The notes beneath the pieces were generated by a model that had not been told where the DNA came from, searched no databases, and saw nothing but the letters and a program-made list of their open reading frames with translations. Made by a program: the position numbers and the translations under genes. Below are positions 1 to 9,527 of a stretch of DNA of 64,000 nucleotides, in pieces (position 1 is the first letter of the stretch; each line of letters opens with the position of its first letter). Origin of the DNA: Prochlorococcus sp. AG-418-I20 (GTDB taxonomy: Bacteria; Cyanobacteriota; Cyanobacteriia; PCC-6307; Cyanobiaceae); NCBI GenBank assembly GCA_003214175.1, contig QCLZ01000001.1, positions 186,001-250,000 of the forward strand, read 5' to 3'.

Positions 1-82
1 CCTTTACCGCATTAGCTACGAAATTTACACCTTTTTCTAGCGCTTCTCTTGATTCATTAGAAAAACTTAACTGTTTAGCCAT
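1..82 (-). CDS. groL: 60 kDa chaperonin GroEL, N-terminal fragment (gene runs off the window)
   Basis: Only the first 27 codons are present; the gene continues beyond base 1. The minus strand reads from an ATG at 82 into [18 protein letters not shown] and on, which matches the start of cyanobacterial GroEL proteins (ATP-dependent folding chamber in the cytosol). The wording of the N-terminus fits the second, stand-alone cyanobacterial GroEL better than the copy paired with groES. No groES-like gene lies upstream: the next gene (214) points away. I looked for a CIRCE operator (TTAGCACTC-N9-GAGTGCTAA) between 83 and 213 and saw none. Assignment as GroEL is firm; which paralogue it is remains an inference from the N-terminus and the missing groES. 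Confidence 0.85.
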   Translation of the reverse strand, partial: MAKQLSFSNESREALEKGVNFVANAVK

Positions 83-213
83 GTTTACTCGATCTTTAGT
101 CTTATTCTAATCTCCCATAGAATCATTTTTAAGGGATATTTAATTAAGTGGGGAAAGCCGAATTTCTTTTAATTAGAGATACAAATTAACTTAAATAAGA
201 GTATCTTTAAGAT

Positions 214-393
214 ATGGAAGAAACAAATAATCTTATTTTTACTCTTACCGCAATCCTCGCGATTGCTATGACTCTGATATACTTTCCTTTAAGATTTTTT
301 TTGACTTTAACTGCTAGAAGTCGAAGACTAAAACTTTTACAAAAAATTAGAAGGTTGAGAGATGAATTAGGTCAGCCTTATGAAAGTACATAA
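214..393 (+). CDS. Small conserved-type membrane protein (59 aa), function unknown
   Basis: A 59-codon frame starts at ATG 214 and ends at TAA 391-393. The protein has a short polar N-terminus, one hydrophobic segment at about residues 8-32 (LIFTLTAILAIAMTLIYFPL), then a strongly basic stretch (RSRRLKLLQKIRRLR) and an acidic tail ending ESST-like (YEST). That pattern suggests a single-pass protein with a positively charged cytoplasmic helix. Its stop codon abuts the stop of the convergent fabG with no spare base. I do not recognise a named family. The clean charge pattern and the tight packing argue that it is a real gene rather than a chance frame. Confidence 0.6.
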   Translation: MEETNNLIFTLTAILAIAMTLIYFPLRFFLTLTARSRRLKLLQKIRRLRDELGQPYEST

Positions 394-1143
394 CTATATA
401 CTCATACCCCCGTCAATACTGATTGTTTGCCCTGTAATGTAACTTCCTGCATCACTTGAAACTAAGAATGAAACTAAGTTTGCAATTTGCATACAACTTC
501 CTAATTTACCTAAAGGAATAACTTTTAGAATCTCTTCAGTATTAAGTTTTTCAGTCATCTCTGTTTCTATAAAACCTGGAGCTATTGCATTAACGTTTAT
601 ACCTCTTGAGGCAAATTCTTTAGCGCAAGTTTTGGTAAATCCAATAACCCCAGCTTTGGCTGCAGAATAATTTGCTTGACCAGGATTACCAATTATTCCA
701 ACAACAGATGAAATATTTACGATACTACCACTTCTTTTTTTCATCATAAATTTTGAAGCATATTTTGTACAAAGAAAAACTCCCTTTAAGTTTGTATTTA
801 GTACATCATCCCATTGTTCCGATTTCATTCTCATCAATAGTCCATCTCTAGTAATTCCAGCATTGTTAATGAGGATATCAATGGCGCCATTAATTTTAAT
901 TATTTCTTCAAAAGCTGAACTGACAGAATCCTCTTTTGAAACATCAAATTTTAATTTATGAGCTTTACCTCCCGAACTTTTTATTGAATTTACAACTTCT
1001 TCAGCTTTTTTATCAGAAGAAGAGTAATTAATAAACACTTCTGCTCCTAATCGGCTTAGTTCTAAAGCAATTTCTTTACCAATTCCTCTGCTAGCTCCAG
1101 TGATTAAAGCAACTTTGCCTGACAATGAATCTTTATTGGACAT
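394..1143 (-). CDS. fabG: 3-oxoacyl-[acyl-carrier-protein] reductase FabG
   Basis: This classical short-chain dehydrogenase (249 aa) reduces beta-ketoacyl-ACP with NADPH in fatty acid elongation. The cofactor loop TGASRGIG is at residues 15-22, NNAG at 93-96, and the catalytic Ser146, Tyr159 and Lys163 are in the expected spacing. The PG motif follows near 189-190, and the C-terminus (GQTISIDGGMSI) is the usual FabG ending. Length and motifs fit FabG rather than the divergent SDR found at 20157. The start is ATG at 1143. It is divergent from ispD across 92 bases, which must hold both promoters. Confidence 0.93.
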   Translation of the reverse strand: MSNKDSLSGKVALITGASRGIGKEIALELSRLGAEVFINYSSSDKKAEEVVNSIKSSGGKAHKLKFDVSKEDSVSSAFEEIIKINGAIDILINNAGITRDGLLMRMKSEQWDDVLNTNLKGVFLCTKYASKFMMKKRSGSIVNISSVVGIIGNPGQANYSAAKAGVIGFTKTCAKEFASRGINVNAIAPGFIETEMTEKLNTEEILKVIPLGKLGSCMQIANLVSFLVSSDAGSYITGQTISIDGGMSI

Positions 1144-1235
1144 TATGAAATTTTATAATTTTTAATCGTAGTACTATTTGTGTAAAGATATTGCTTTTAT
1201 TTATAATTGTCTAGAAAATATTAAGACCTTCTATT

Positions 1236-1910
1236 GTGCACTTTTTAATACCAGCTGCAGGGAGCGGTAGCAGAATGAAAGCTGGAAAAAATAAATTACT
1301 TATTGATTTAGAGGGAGAGTCTTTGATTTATTGGACACTTAAATCTGTATTTTCTGCCAGCTCAACAAATTGGGTTGGAATAATTGGGCAACCGAAAGAT
1401 AAAAATTTATTATTAAATTCAGCAAAGGATTTTGCCCATAAAGTTCATTGGATTAATGGTGGTGACACCAGACAACAGTCAGTTTTTAATGGTTTAAAAG
1501 CATTACCAAAAGATGCTGAAAAAGTTTTAATACATGATGGGGCTAGATGTCTAATTAAGCCTGAATTGATAGACCTTTGTGCAAAGGAATTAGATGAAAA
1601 TGAAGCTGTAATTTTGGCTACTAAGGTAACTGACACTATAAAGATTGTTGATAATGAAGGTTTTATTAAAGAAACACCAGATAGAAATTATTTATGGGCA
1701 GCGCAAACTCCTCAGGGCTTTTTAGTAGATAGATTAAAAAAAGCTCATAAGATGGCAATTGATAAAAACTGGAAAGTCACTGATGATGCCTCTCTATTCG
1801 AAATGCTTAATTGGAAAGTGAAGATTATTGAAGGAACTTATTCAAATATAAAAATTACATCCCCTATAGATTTGAAAATAGCAAAAATTTTGTTAAGAAC
1901 CCCTAGTTAA
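1236..1910 (+). CDS. ispD: 2-C-methyl-D-erythritol 4-phosphate cytidylyltransferase IspD
   Basis: IspD transfers CMP from CTP to methylerythritol phosphate in the MEP pathway, which supplies isoprenoids for carotenoids, phytol and quinones. The CTP-binding loop PAAGSGSRM sits at residues 6-14 with Lys in the following AGKNK, and HDGAR at 100-104 is the family signature. A DDASLFE segment lies near residues 183-189. The length (224 aa) is normal. The start is a GTG at 1236; no ATG lies closer to the conserved loop. The TAA stop (1908-1910) overlaps the stop of the convergent ldcA-like gene by three bases. Confidence 0.93.
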   Translation: MHFLIPAAGSGSRMKAGKNKLLIDLEGESLIYWTLKSVFSASSTNWVGIIGQPKDKNLLLNSAKDFAHKVHWINGGDTRQQSVFNGLKALPKDAEKVLIHDGARCLIKPELIDLCAKELDENEAVILATKVTDTIKIVDNEGFIKETPDRNYLWAAQTPQGFLVDRLKKAHKMAIDKNWKVTDDASLFEMLNWKVKIIEGTYSNIKITSPIDLKIAKILLRTPS

Positions 1911-2776
1911 AAAGGTGTATCGATACTAAGAATGCCATTATCACCATTTAAGGTGGCTTCGTATCCTAAAGGAATGCAAGCATTGCCCGATATGTGGCCT
2001 ATTGGGAGGTCAAAAAGAACAGGAAAATCAAACTCTTGGAGTCTTTCAATAATGCAGTTTTTTAGTAAATCTTTCCATTCAAGGTCGCAGGAATCATTAG
2101 AAAAACTTCCGAATCCAATACCAGCAATTTCAGAAAGTGTTTTAGTCATTCTGAGGTAAGTCAACATGCGATCAATTTTATAAATATCTTCATTAATATC
2201 TTCAAAAATTATTATTTTTCCTTTGCAATCTGGGAAGTGATTAGTACCAATTAAAAATGTAGCAATAGTTAAGTTAGAAACGATAATTTCTCCTTTAGCT
2301 TTTCCAGCTCTTAAAGGAATTCCTCTTATGTCCTCAACATATCCCTCAAAAAGTAAATTTCTTAATCTCTCAAGACTCCACTCTGGCTCTTTGAAAAGGC
2401 CAGTGACCATTGGGCCATGAATAGAACCTATAAATCCTTGAGAATATTTAGATAGTAATAAAGAACATGTATCTGAGAATCCAAGCATTAAACCATGCTG
2501 CCAAGAAGGTTCTTTTTCTAAAAGTCTTGCTGAACCCCAGCCTCCTTTTGCAAAAATTATTAGCTTACTATTTTGTGCTTTTTCCAGTTCTTCAAATCTT
2601 GTTAGATCATCTCCTGCAAAATAACCAAATTTTTTTGATAGAGAATTATTTTCATTAATTTCTAAGCCCCAGTTTTTTAAGATTTCTATACCTTTCTGGA
2701 AATTTTCGTCTTCATCAATAAAGGAGCCTGGAGTTAAAATATCTATTAGATCCCCTTTTTTTAATCTAAAAATCAT
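1907..2776 (-). CDS. LD-carboxypeptidase (peptidase family S66, LdcA-like)
   Basis: Family S66 enzymes remove the terminal D-alanine from muropeptide tetrapeptides during cell-wall recycling; some relatives cleave microcin-type peptides. The 289-residue protein shows the triad in order: Ser101 in GFSD, Glu192 in FEDINED and His261 in PIGHISGN followed by PLG. The substrate-loop motif KGGWGSARLL is at about 77-86. No signal peptide is visible, so it should act in the cytosol. It lies 9 bases downstream of ubiA on the same strand and is probably co-transcribed with it. The family call is firm; the physiological substrate is not shown by the sequence. Confidence 0.85.
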   Translation of the reverse strand: MIFRLKKGDLIDILTPGSFIDEDENFQKGIEILKNWGLEINENNSLSKKFGYFAGDDLTRFEELEKAQNSKLIIFAKGGWGSARLLEKEPSWQHGLMLGFSDTCSLLLSKYSQGFIGSIHGPMVTGLFKEPEWSLERLRNLLFEGYVEDIRGIPLRAGKAKGEIIVSNLTIATFLIGTNHFPDCKGKIIIFEDINEDIYKIDRMLTYLRMTKTLSEIAGIGFGSFSNDSCDLEWKDLLKNCIIERLQEFDFPVLFDLPIGHISGNACIPLGYEATLNGDNGILSIDTPF

Positions 2777-2785
2777 ATTTAGAAT

Positions 2786-3694
2786 TTATGAGGCAATAAT
2801 AATTCCTAATAAAAGGAATCCGCCATAAATTGATTGATTTTTGAAGTGATTCCCAATATTTTTTATTGATTGCTTTTCCTCAGGAAATACTTTTAGTATA
2901 TCTCTCTGCATTAAGATTGACGTTGTAAGCCAAATTGGCCAAAAAATAAAATCCATTTGATTAATAAATCCGCATAATGCGAGAAAACAAGAAGTTAAAA
3001 AATAACAAATTTGAATAGTTATTCTTGTATTGTTCTGGAGGTTAATAGCGGAACTATTTATTCCAATTTTGATGTCATATTTTTTATCTGCCAAAGCATA
3101 AATCGTGTCAAAGCCAAAAGTCCAAAAAATGGTAGCTAGCCAGCAAAATAATAAAACAATACTTTTTAAATTGCCTTCATTTGCGGCCCAGGGAATTAAG
3201 ACAGCAAAACCCCAGCATATGGATAAGATTAATTGAGGATATTTAAACCATCTTTTGGCAGAAGGATAAATTAAAATAATAGGCAAAGCTAAAAAAGCAA
3301 GTGAAATGGAAAGGATTCTTCCAGGCTGAGGTAGTGACAAAGTTAAAAAGAAGCTACATAAAATTAAAAAGAAAAGAATTGAATAAGCTGTTTGAAGACC
3401 GATTTTATTTGCAGCTAGAGGTCTATTTTTTGTCCTAACAACTCTTTGATCAATTTTTCTGTCCCAAATATCATTAACCACGCAGCCTAATCCACTTACT
3501 AGTAGTCCTCCCAGTATTATTCTTAACAACATTAAAAATGTTGGATTAGCATCTGGGGTTAAATATAAACTCCATCCAGCAGGAATAAGTAAGATCATTC
3601 TTCCAGTCGGCTTATTCCACCTTAATAATTCAAAAAAAGTACTTAATTTATTTTGTCGATTTTTATTTTGCATATGACCTATTGTATATTTCAT
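2786..3694 (-). CDS. ubiA: 4-hydroxybenzoate polyprenyltransferase UbiA-type (plastoquinone synthesis)
   Basis: UbiA-family membrane enzymes attach a polyprenyl chain to 4-hydroxybenzoate; in cyanobacteria this is a step toward plastoquinone-9. The first Asp-rich motif NDIWDRKID spans 74-82 and the second DTIYALADKKYD spans 196-207, both needed for Mg-prenyl diphosphate binding. Roughly eight or nine hydrophobic helices fill the rest of the 302-residue chain. The start could be ATG 3694 or the internal ATG at 3673 (residue 8); nothing decides between them. The gene is divergent from ppx and followed closely by the LD-carboxypeptidase gene. Confidence 0.9.
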   Translation of the reverse strand: MKYTIGHMQNKNRQNKLSTFFELLRWNKPTGRMILLIPAGWSLYLTPDANPTFLMLLRIILGGLLVSGLGCVVNDIWDRKIDQRVVRTKNRPLAANKIGLQTAYSILFFLILCSFFLTLSLPQPGRILSISLAFLALPIILIYPSAKRWFKYPQLILSICWGFAVLIPWAANEGNLKSIVLLFCWLATIFWTFGFDTIYALADKKYDIKIGINSSAINLQNNTRITIQICYFLTSCFLALCGFINQMDFIFWPIWLTTSILMQRDILKVFPEEKQSIKNIGNHFKNQSIYGGFLLLGIIIAS

Positions 3695-3797
3695 AACTTT
3701 AAATAATCTTACTAGGATTAAATGATTTCTATTATTTAATAATCAATCTTGGGTATATTTATTAATGGATTAAAGAAATCTGCATCTTATAAAACAA

Positions 3798-5393
3798 ATG
3801 ATACAGAAACAAGATTTAAGATATTTTCAAGAAAAGCAAATTTTAGTAGCTTCTATAGATATTGGAACTAACTCTACACATCTCTTGGTAGCAGAAATTA
3901 ATCTAGAATTAAAATCATTTTCAATAAAATTCACTGATAAATCAACTACTCGTCTTGGAGAAAGAGATGAGGAGGGTAATCTTTCTGAAGAATCAATCCA
4001 AAGAGCATTAGTTACTCTTAAGCGATTTAAGGAATATTGTAAAAGTAATGGAGTAAAACAAATAGTAACAGCAGCAACAAGTGCAGTTAGGGAAGCTCCA
4101 AACGGTCAAGATTTTATTAGAAGAGTTCTTGATGAAACCGATATTCAAATAGAAATGATAAGTGGTTCTGAGGAAGCAAGATTAATTTACCTTGGTGTTC
4201 TTTCGGGTATGGCTTTTGAAGATCAGTCTTTTGTAATTATAGATATTGGAGGAGGATCTACAGAATTAATACTTGCTGATAAAAAAGATGCTATAGCTCT
4301 TACCAGTTCGAGAATTGGTGCGGTAAGACTTAAAAATGATTTTTTAAATCAAGAGTCTATAAATTCAGAAAGATCGAGTTTTCTAACAACTTTTATTAAA
4401 GGATCTTTAGAACCATCTGTTCGAAAAATAAAGAGTAGATCTAAGGGAGATAAGACTTTATCTATGATTGCAACTAGTGGCACTGCAACCTCATTAGGAA
4501 ATTTAATTTCAGATGATTTGGGAGAATCTAAACAAAAGTTGCATGGTTATAAATTTAAAAGGGAAAATTTACAAAATGTATTGGGAAAACTAATGAAATT
4601 GCCAGTTTCGGAAATCAAGAAAATACCTTCTTTAAGTGAGAGAAGAGCAGAAATAATTGTTCCAGGAGCATTGATATTAAACACCGCAATGGAGATGTTG
4701 AACTTTAATGAATTAACTATAAGTGAGAGGTCGCTTAGAGAGGGTTTAGTTGTTGATTGGATGCTTCGTAAAGGGATAATAAAAAACGAGTTAAATATTC
4801 AAAGCAATATTAGAAAAACAACCATAGTTCATCAGGCCAGAAAGTTTGGCGTAGATAGTACAAGAACTGAGAAAGTTATCGATATTGCCTTTCAAATCTA
4901 CGATCAGACTAAAAATATCTTCTATAGCGATAATGAACCTAAAGCCAAAGAACTTCTTTGGGCAGCTTCTAATCTTTATAATTGTGGGAAATACGTGAAT
5001 GTTGGTTCGTATCACAAACACTCTTGGTACTTAATAAAAAATTGTGAATTGTTGGGATATTCTGAAGCAGAAACAAATATTATTGCTTCAATTGCTAGAT
5101 ACCATAGAAAGACTCTACCCAAGAAAAGACATGAGTCTTGGCAAAATTTAATATCCAAAGAAGATAAAACACTAGTTCTTGAAATGTCATTGATTTTGAG
5201 ACTAGCAGCATCTCTTGATCAAAGACCTGACAAGGTGATCTCCTCAGTTCAAATAAAATTGCAGGGAAATATTCTTACATTTGAACTTACACCCTTGAAT
5301 AAAAATCATGATCTCCTGCTTGAAAAATGGAATCTAGGATTATGCCGTCATCCAATTAAAGAACTAAAGAATTTGGATCTAAAAGTTATTTAG
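3798..5393 (+). CDS. ppx: Exopolyphosphatase / guanosine pentaphosphatase (Ppx/GppA)
   Basis: Ppx/GppA enzymes release phosphate from the ends of polyphosphate or hydrolyse pppGpp. The ASKHA phosphate-binding loops are clear: DIGTNSTHLL at 21-30 and DIGGGSTE at 149-156. ATSAVREA near 93-100 and SGSEEARLIYLG near 122-133 are further family signatures. The C-terminal part (from about 330) is an HD-type helical domain, with HKHSWYLI and ARYHRK histidines in place. At 531 aa it is full length. Together with the two pyrophosphatases in this window it points to active phosphate recycling. The stop overlaps that of the convergent RodZ-like gene by eight bases. Confidence 0.92.
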   Translation: MIQKQDLRYFQEKQILVASIDIGTNSTHLLVAEINLELKSFSIKFTDKSTTRLGERDEEGNLSEESIQRALVTLKRFKEYCKSNGVKQIVTAATSAVREAPNGQDFIRRVLDETDIQIEMISGSEEARLIYLGVLSGMAFEDQSFVIIDIGGGSTELILADKKDAIALTSSRIGAVRLKNDFLNQESINSERSSFLTTFIKGSLEPSVRKIKSRSKGDKTLSMIATSGTATSLGNLISDDLGESKQKLHGYKFKRENLQNVLGKLMKLPVSEIKKIPSLSERRAEIIVPGALILNTAMEMLNFNELTISERSLREGLVVDWMLRKGIIKNELNIQSNIRKTTIVHQARKFGVDSTRTEKVIDIAFQIYDQTKNIFYSDNEPKAKELLWAASNLYNCGKYVNVGSYHKHSWYLIKNCELLGYSEAETNIIASIARYHRKTLPKKRHESWQNLISKEDKTLVLEMSLILRLAASLDQRPDKVISSVQIKLQGNILTFELTPLNKNHDLLLEKWNLGLCRHPIKELKNLDLKVI

Positions 5394-5892
5394 TTTCTTT
5401 AATAATAACTTCTTGTTTTGGGGTTTGATCCTGAAGAAACCCTGGTAAGAAGTCAAAAATTAAGGTAGAGGCTATTAGTCCAAGGAATCCTGAAATAAAA
5501 ATAATAATTCCGAAACCAAATGGATTAAAACCACCTGATTGCTCTGAGTTATTATTTTTTTTAGCTACGTCTTCAACTATTTCTTCTATTTTTACATCTT
5601 TGTGCTCCGTCTTGAATTGATTCATCATAAATTCTGTATCAAGTTTCAGCTTTTGTGAAATCCTGCGAACCATTGCTTTAACGAATACTTTTTCAGGTAA
5701 TTCTTCTTCATTACCCTCCTCTATGGCTTTAAGTTGGTGAGCTCCGATTTTTAAATCAGCAGCCAATTCTTCAATAGATTGATCTCTACTTAACCTTGCC
5801 TCTTTAATAAAATTTCCAATTCTTTTTAAAGAGGAATTGTCTATTTGATTATTATCTTCTTTAAGCAATTTTATTTCTTCCAAAGCAAACAA
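5386..5892 (-). CDS. RodZ-like protein: N-terminal helix-turn-helix plus one transmembrane segment
   Basis: Residues about 23-90 form a Cro/C1-type helix-turn-helix of the RodZ kind (RIGNFIKEARLSRDQSIEEL, then a GxHQLKAIEEG helix and LPEKVFVKAMVRR). A charged linker follows, then one transmembrane segment at about 127-147 and a short tail. Classical RodZ binds MreB through its HTH domain and supports cell-shape control; here the periplasmic domain is nearly absent (168 aa against about 300 or more), so this is a short form. Translation begins at a TTG (5892), with another TTG three codons on. It lies 40 bases downstream of cobM on the same strand. Confidence 0.7.
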   Translation of the reverse strand: MFALEEIKLLKEDNNQIDNSSLKRIGNFIKEARLSRDQSIEELAADLKIGAHQLKAIEEGNEEELPEKVFVKAMVRRISQKLKLDTEFMMNQFKTEHKDVKIEEIVEDVAKKNNNSEQSGGFNPFGFGIIIFISGFLGLIASTLIFDFLPGFLQDQTPKQEVIIKETK

Positions 5893-5932
5893 ATTTTTAC
5901 TAATTATAGTGATTAATACTTTTATATCAACT

Positions 5933-6694
5933 TTAAGATAATTTATTTCTAAAGAGATGTCTATAGGATGGATTATAAAGATTAGATCTTTTTTGAGAAT
6001 TACTAATTGCTGGGCTAATTATGTAAATAGTTGTTCTAATTAATTTTTTTTCAATAGAAAAATTTTCCATATCTTTTAACTCTATTAATGACGTCCAACC
6101 ATCATCCCAAGATACTCTGAATCCAACAATAACTTTAGTCTCTGGGGGGTAAAACTCTAGTAAAGTTTCTTGAGACCTTTTTACATGCCTAGCGCTCAGA
6201 TAAAGGCATAAAGAGGAATTGTGTTTGGCAAGATCTCTCAGAGATTCTTTCTCTGGCATACCAGTTCTTCCTCCTGCTCTTGTTAAGATTATTGTTTGCG
6301 TTACGTCTGGGATAGTTAACTCAGCTTCATGATATGCTGCTGCGACTTGAAAAGCACTTACCCCAGGAATAACTTCGATTTCAACTTTTTCTTTTTTTAA
6401 AATTTCTATTTGTTCTCTAATCGCGCCAAAGAGACAAGGGTCTCCATCATGCAACCTGATAACAGTTTTCCCTTCCTGAAATTTTCTTATCATAATTGAG
6501 GTGATTTGCTCTAAGTTGAGCGAACTCGTTTTTATATTTTCAGAACCTTCTTTAGAAAAATCTAAAATCTTTTCAGGAATCAGAGAATCAGTCCAAATAA
6601 TGACATCTGCACTTTTTATCTTTTTTAAAGCTTTTATTGTTAATAACTCTGGATCGCCAGGACCAACGCCAATAAACGATATTTTTTTATCCAT
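5933..6694 (-). CDS. cobM: Precorrin-4 C11-methyltransferase CobM
   Basis: CobM transfers methyl from SAM to C-11 of precorrin-4 in corrin-ring (pseudocobalamin) synthesis. The protein has the tetrapyrrole methylase fold: [13 protein letters not shown] near the start, [11 protein letters not shown] for SAM binding, then EVIPGVSAF, and a [11 protein letters not shown] stretch typical of the C11 enzymes. A longer frame begins at GTG 6712, but ATG 6694 places the glycine-rich loop close to the N-terminus and overlaps lgt by only eight bases, so I prefer it (253 aa). It follows lgt, petA and petC on the minus strand and may share their transcript. Confidence 0.9.
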   Translation of the reverse strand: MDKKISFIGVGPGDPELLTIKALKKIKSADVIIWTDSLIPEKILDFSKEGSENIKTSSLNLEQITSIMIRKFQEGKTVIRLHDGDPCLFGAIREQIEILKKEKVEIEVIPGVSAFQVAAAYHEAELTIPDVTQTIILTRAGGRTGMPEKESLRDLAKHNSSLCLYLSARHVKRSQETLLEFYPPETKVIVGFRVSWDDGWTSLIELKDMENFSIEKKLIRTTIYIISPAISNSQKRSNLYNPSYRHLFRNKLS

Positions 6695-7580
6695 TCTTTC
6701 TACTTTTTCCACTATATGTTCTTAATCTTAAAAAAAATATTCCAATTAATCCAGAAGAAAATAGAAAAATACTTATAAATTGAGCCATTCTTATACCGCC
6801 ACTACAGAAAGGCGGAAGCCCTCCAATACAAAGTGGGTCAGTTCTTAAACCCTCAATCCAGAATCTTCCAAAGCTATAACTTATTAAATAAAGACAGCTA
6901 ATAAAGCCAGGCCTAAAAAAGTCTGTTTTACTCTGTTTATTAAAGATCAAAATAAGGAGAATGAATATTAAAAAATTCCAAAATGACTCGTAGAGAAAAG
7001 TAGGATGAAAAAATTCGTAATTAATAAATTCTAAAGGCCTATTTTGGATGGGTATAAATAATTTCCAAGGTAAATTTGTAGGAACCCCAAATGCTTCATT
7101 ATTGAAAAAATTTCCCCACCTTCCTATAGATTGTCCAAGAATAATAGAGGGTATTAATATATCTATAAAAGTTTTTAAATGAATCTTTCTCGATTTACAG
7201 AAATAGATAATAGATAATAATCCTCCAATTAGACCTCCATGGATTGCTATGCCTCCTTCCCAAACTGCCAGAAAAGAAGGGATTTGAATGGCTTTATTGA
7301 ATAGTTCTAAAGAAGTAAAAAAGTTATCTCCGCTATATTGCCTCCACTCAAAAATTACGTAATAAGCTCTAGCTCCAATTATTGAAAAGAAGATTAATGA
7401 TGGAAGTATTTCACTAATGTACTCTGGGTTAATATTCCTTGACTTTGCAAGTCTTTTAGAGACAAATAGGCCTATTAAAACTGAAATTGAAATAAGTAAT
7501 CCATACCATCTAATAGTTATAAACCCTAAATTTAAGAAAGTTTCTCCTGGAGATTGTATAAAAGCTTGAACTATGGGCAT
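6687..7580 (-). CDS. lgt: Prolipoprotein diacylglyceryl transferase Lgt
   Basis: Lgt moves the diacylglyceryl group of phosphatidylglycerol to the lipobox cysteine of prolipoproteins in the plasma membrane. The signature [13 protein letters not shown] is at 153-165, [10 protein letters not shown] at about 107-116 and an HPTFLYES segment near 192-199. About seven hydrophobic helices are visible, and the length (297 aa) is usual. It starts 10 bases after petA ends and overlaps cobM. The internal lipobox-like site in the DUF3153 protein (40556) is a possible substrate; Psb27, a usual cyanobacterial lipoprotein, seems to lack the cysteine here. Confidence 0.94.
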   Translation of the reverse strand: MPIVQAFIQSPGETFLNLGFITIRWYGLLISISVLIGLFVSKRLAKSRNINPEYISEILPSLIFFSIIGARAYYVIFEWRQYSGDNFFTSLELFNKAIQIPSFLAVWEGGIAIHGGLIGGLLSIIYFCKSRKIHLKTFIDILIPSIILGQSIGRWGNFFNNEAFGVPTNLPWKLFIPIQNRPLEFINYEFFHPTFLYESFWNFLIFILLILIFNKQSKTDFFRPGFISCLYLISYSFGRFWIEGLRTDPLCIGGLPPFCSGGIRMAQFISIFLFSSGLIGIFFLRLRTYSGKSRKNG

Positions 7581-7590
7581 TTAAAGAAAG

Positions 7591-8544
7591 TTAGATACCC
7601 TCTGCTGCCTGCACTTTTTCCACTTGTTTTTTCTTTAATACTAAAAGTATTTGTGTTAAACCAACACCAATAAAGAATGCAATCAATCCAATTACTCTAT
7701 AAGGACTCTGAAGTACAACCTCAGCATCTAATTGCCCAAAGCCGCCAACGTTAGGATCATTAGTAAGCGGTTCACCTGCATTAATTTTGTCTTGTGCTTT
7801 TACTATGAGTTGAGGACCAACAGGTACTGCTTCAGTAATTATCTCACCATTCTCGTTTTCTATATTGATTTTATAACTACCATCCTCAATTGTTTCTATT
7901 GAATTAATAGTCCCCGAGGTGGAAGAGGTGAAAATTACATTATTGCTTTTGTCTCCAGTTGGATATACCTGACCTCTACCTCTATTGCCTCCTATATGTA
8001 ACGAGTATTTCCCATAATGATATTCTTTATTAGTGGATGGATCTGGGGAAAGAACGGGAAAGACGATTTCTTTATTGGTATCGCCAGGCAAAGGGCCAAC
8101 AATTATAATATTGTCTTTTTCTTCACTGTAATTAGTAAAATATACTCCTTCTGTTTCTTCTTTGATTTCATCTGTCCATCTTTCCTGAGGAGCAAGTTTG
8201 AAGCCATCAGGCAGCATTACAACAGCACCAACTTGTAATGGAACTTCAGAACCATCAGCTCCGATCTCTTTTAAGTCATTTTTATAGGGTATTTTGACAA
8301 CAGCTTTGAAAACACTATCAGCACCAACAGATTGTGGAACCTCTGCGATAGTTGGCATCTGAGCTAGATGACAATTTGCACAGACTATCTTTCCTGTGGC
8401 CTCTCTGGGAGATTCATAATTTTGTTGAGCCCAAAATGGATAAGCAAAAGTCATCTTAGGAGAAAATAAAATGCTCAAAATAAAAAGCAGAGTACAGATA
8501 AATAAACTTGTTTTTTTCATGATTTGATTTTTAAGACCTTTCAT
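7591..8544 (-). CDS. petA: Cytochrome f, apoprotein (cytochrome b6f complex)
   Basis: Cytochrome f carries electrons from the Rieske centre to plastocyanin or cytochrome c6 in the thylakoid lumen. After a signal peptide ending FSPKMTFA the mature chain begins YPFWAQQ, whose Tyr1 amino group is an axial heme ligand. The heme site CANCH falls at mature residues 21-25, exactly canonical. The C-terminus has one membrane helix ([20 protein letters not shown]) and a short basic stromal tail. The frame could open at ATG 8562, overlapping petC, but ATG 8544 gives 317 aa and a 5-base gap after petC, so I use that. petC and petA form an operon. Confidence 0.96.
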   Translation of the reverse strand: MKGLKNQIMKKTSLFICTLLFILSILFSPKMTFAYPFWAQQNYESPREATGKIVCANCHLAQMPTIAEVPQSVGADSVFKAVVKIPYKNDLKEIGADGSEVPLQVGAVVMLPDGFKLAPQERWTDEIKEETEGVYFTNYSEEKDNIIIVGPLPGDTNKEIVFPVLSPDPSTNKEYHYGKYSLHIGGNRGRGQVYPTGDKSNNVIFTSSTSGTINSIETIEDGSYKINIENENGEIITEAVPVGPQLIVKAQDKINAGEPLTNDPNVGGFGQLDAEVVLQSPYRVIGLIAFFIGVGLTQILLVLKKKQVEKVQAAEGI

Positions 8545-8549
8545 TTTTT

Positions 8550-9086
8550 TTATGCCCACCATGGATTTTCATTGGTTCTAAAGTCAGTTTCTGACCATTG
8601 TTTGACGAGTACAGCATCATCTTCAATATCTACATGAGCTAGCGCTAAAGATAAAGGAGCAGGGCCTCTAACGACCTTCCCATTTGTATCGTACTGACTA
8701 CCATGACAAGGACATATAAATTTATTAGCACCACTATCCCATGGGACAACGCAACCTAAATGGGTACAAATTGCATTTAAACCAAATTCTCCTATTTCAC
8801 CACCCTCATTAACTATTAAATAAGTTGGATCTCCCTTTAGACCCTGCACTAGACTTCTATCTCCTGCTTGATGGGTAGCTAACCAACCTGTCTTAGTTAT
8901 TGGATTTCCTAATTCATCTTTAGCAGAAGTTCCACCACCACCACCACCTGCTCTTAAAGGCATGAAATAATTTGCAACGGGATAAAGTGCTCCTAAAGCT
9001 ACACCAGTTGCAGTACCAAATGTAAGAAGATTCATAAATTGCCTTCGACCCATTGAAGGGACATCATTGGAACTTAATTGAGTCAT
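8550..9086 (-). CDS. petC: Rieske iron-sulfur protein of cytochrome b6f
   Basis: The Rieske subunit oxidises plastoquinol with a 2Fe-2S cluster. Cluster ligands are Cys107 and His109 (CTHLGC) and Cys125 and His128 (CPCH); Cys112 and Cys127 can form the stabilising disulfide. The N-terminus holds a twin-arginine motif (GRRQFMNLL, Arg14-Arg15) before a hydrophobic helix, so it is an uncleaved Tat substrate. A Gly-rich hinge (GGGGGG) follows at about 47-52. It has 178 aa and starts at ATG 9086. It precedes petA on the same strand. tatC, the translocase it needs, begins just beyond the neighbouring 105-aa gene. Confidence 0.96.
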   Translation of the reverse strand: MTQLSSNDVPSMGRRQFMNLLTFGTATGVALGALYPVANYFMPLRAGGGGGGTSAKDELGNPITKTGWLATHQAGDRSLVQGLKGDPTYLIVNEGGEIGEFGLNAICTHLGCVVPWDSGANKFICPCHGSQYDTNGKVVRGPAPLSLALAHVDIEDDAVLVKQWSETDFRTNENPWWA

Positions 9087-9209
9087 TCGCTACTTGGTTC
9101 TGTTATTTATTAGTTATTATGGATCAAATTGTCTAACTTCTGTTGCAAATAGATAGGACTTTTAATAATTTAAAGTAAAAGTTTAGGAAGTCTTAATTAA
9201 TTGATTTAA

Positions 9210-9527
9210 ATGAACCCATTACTAGTAGATGAAGTGATCCATTATTTGATTCATCGCTGGGGGAAAAAATATGATTTTAAGCTCTTTAGAAGAGGAAATT
9301 TTGTCTATTTTCAAATGATGTGGGGATTTCTTGGCCAGGAATCATTTCCTTTAAGTGAAGATGAATACAAAAAATCCATAGCTGAAAAAATTGAGATTTT
9401 AAATAGATGTGGATATTCAGAGGAAGTAAGGGAATGGCTAAAGAAAGTCAATGCAAAGCCAAGGTTAGGTAGAGCTGTTAGCTTGCAATTAAATGTTAAT
9501 GAGAAGATGAAAGAGTTTTTGACTTAA
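9210..9527 (+). CDS. DUF3067 family protein (105 aa)
   Basis: This soluble protein of 105 residues resembles the DUF3067 family found in cyanobacteria and plastids. Recognisable stretches are DEVIHYLIHRWGKKYDF, then FQMMWGFLGQESFPL, and the C-terminal KPRLGRAVSLQL. No catalytic motif or membrane segment is visible. It sits between petC and tatC but on the opposite strand, divergent from petC and convergent with tatC. Its last 32 bases overlap the end of tatC. Function is unknown; presence in photosynthetic lineages suggests a role connected with plastid-type physiology, which is inference. Confidence 0.8.
   Translation: MNPLLVDEVIHYLIHRWGKKYDFKLFRRGNFVYFQMMWGFLGQESFPLSEDEYKKSIAEKIEILNRCGYSEEVREWLKKVNAKPRLGRAVSLQLNVNEKMKEFLT

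Noticed and set aside
83-213. CIRCE or similar heat-shock operator before groL
   Set aside because: The sequence lacks TTAGCACTC-N9-GAGTGCTAA; only a weak 6-bp repeat (AGATAC/GTATCT) is present.
1445-1636. Antisense frame inside ispD and similar long frames inside other genes
   Set aside because: They lie wholly inside well-supported genes and show no protein motif.
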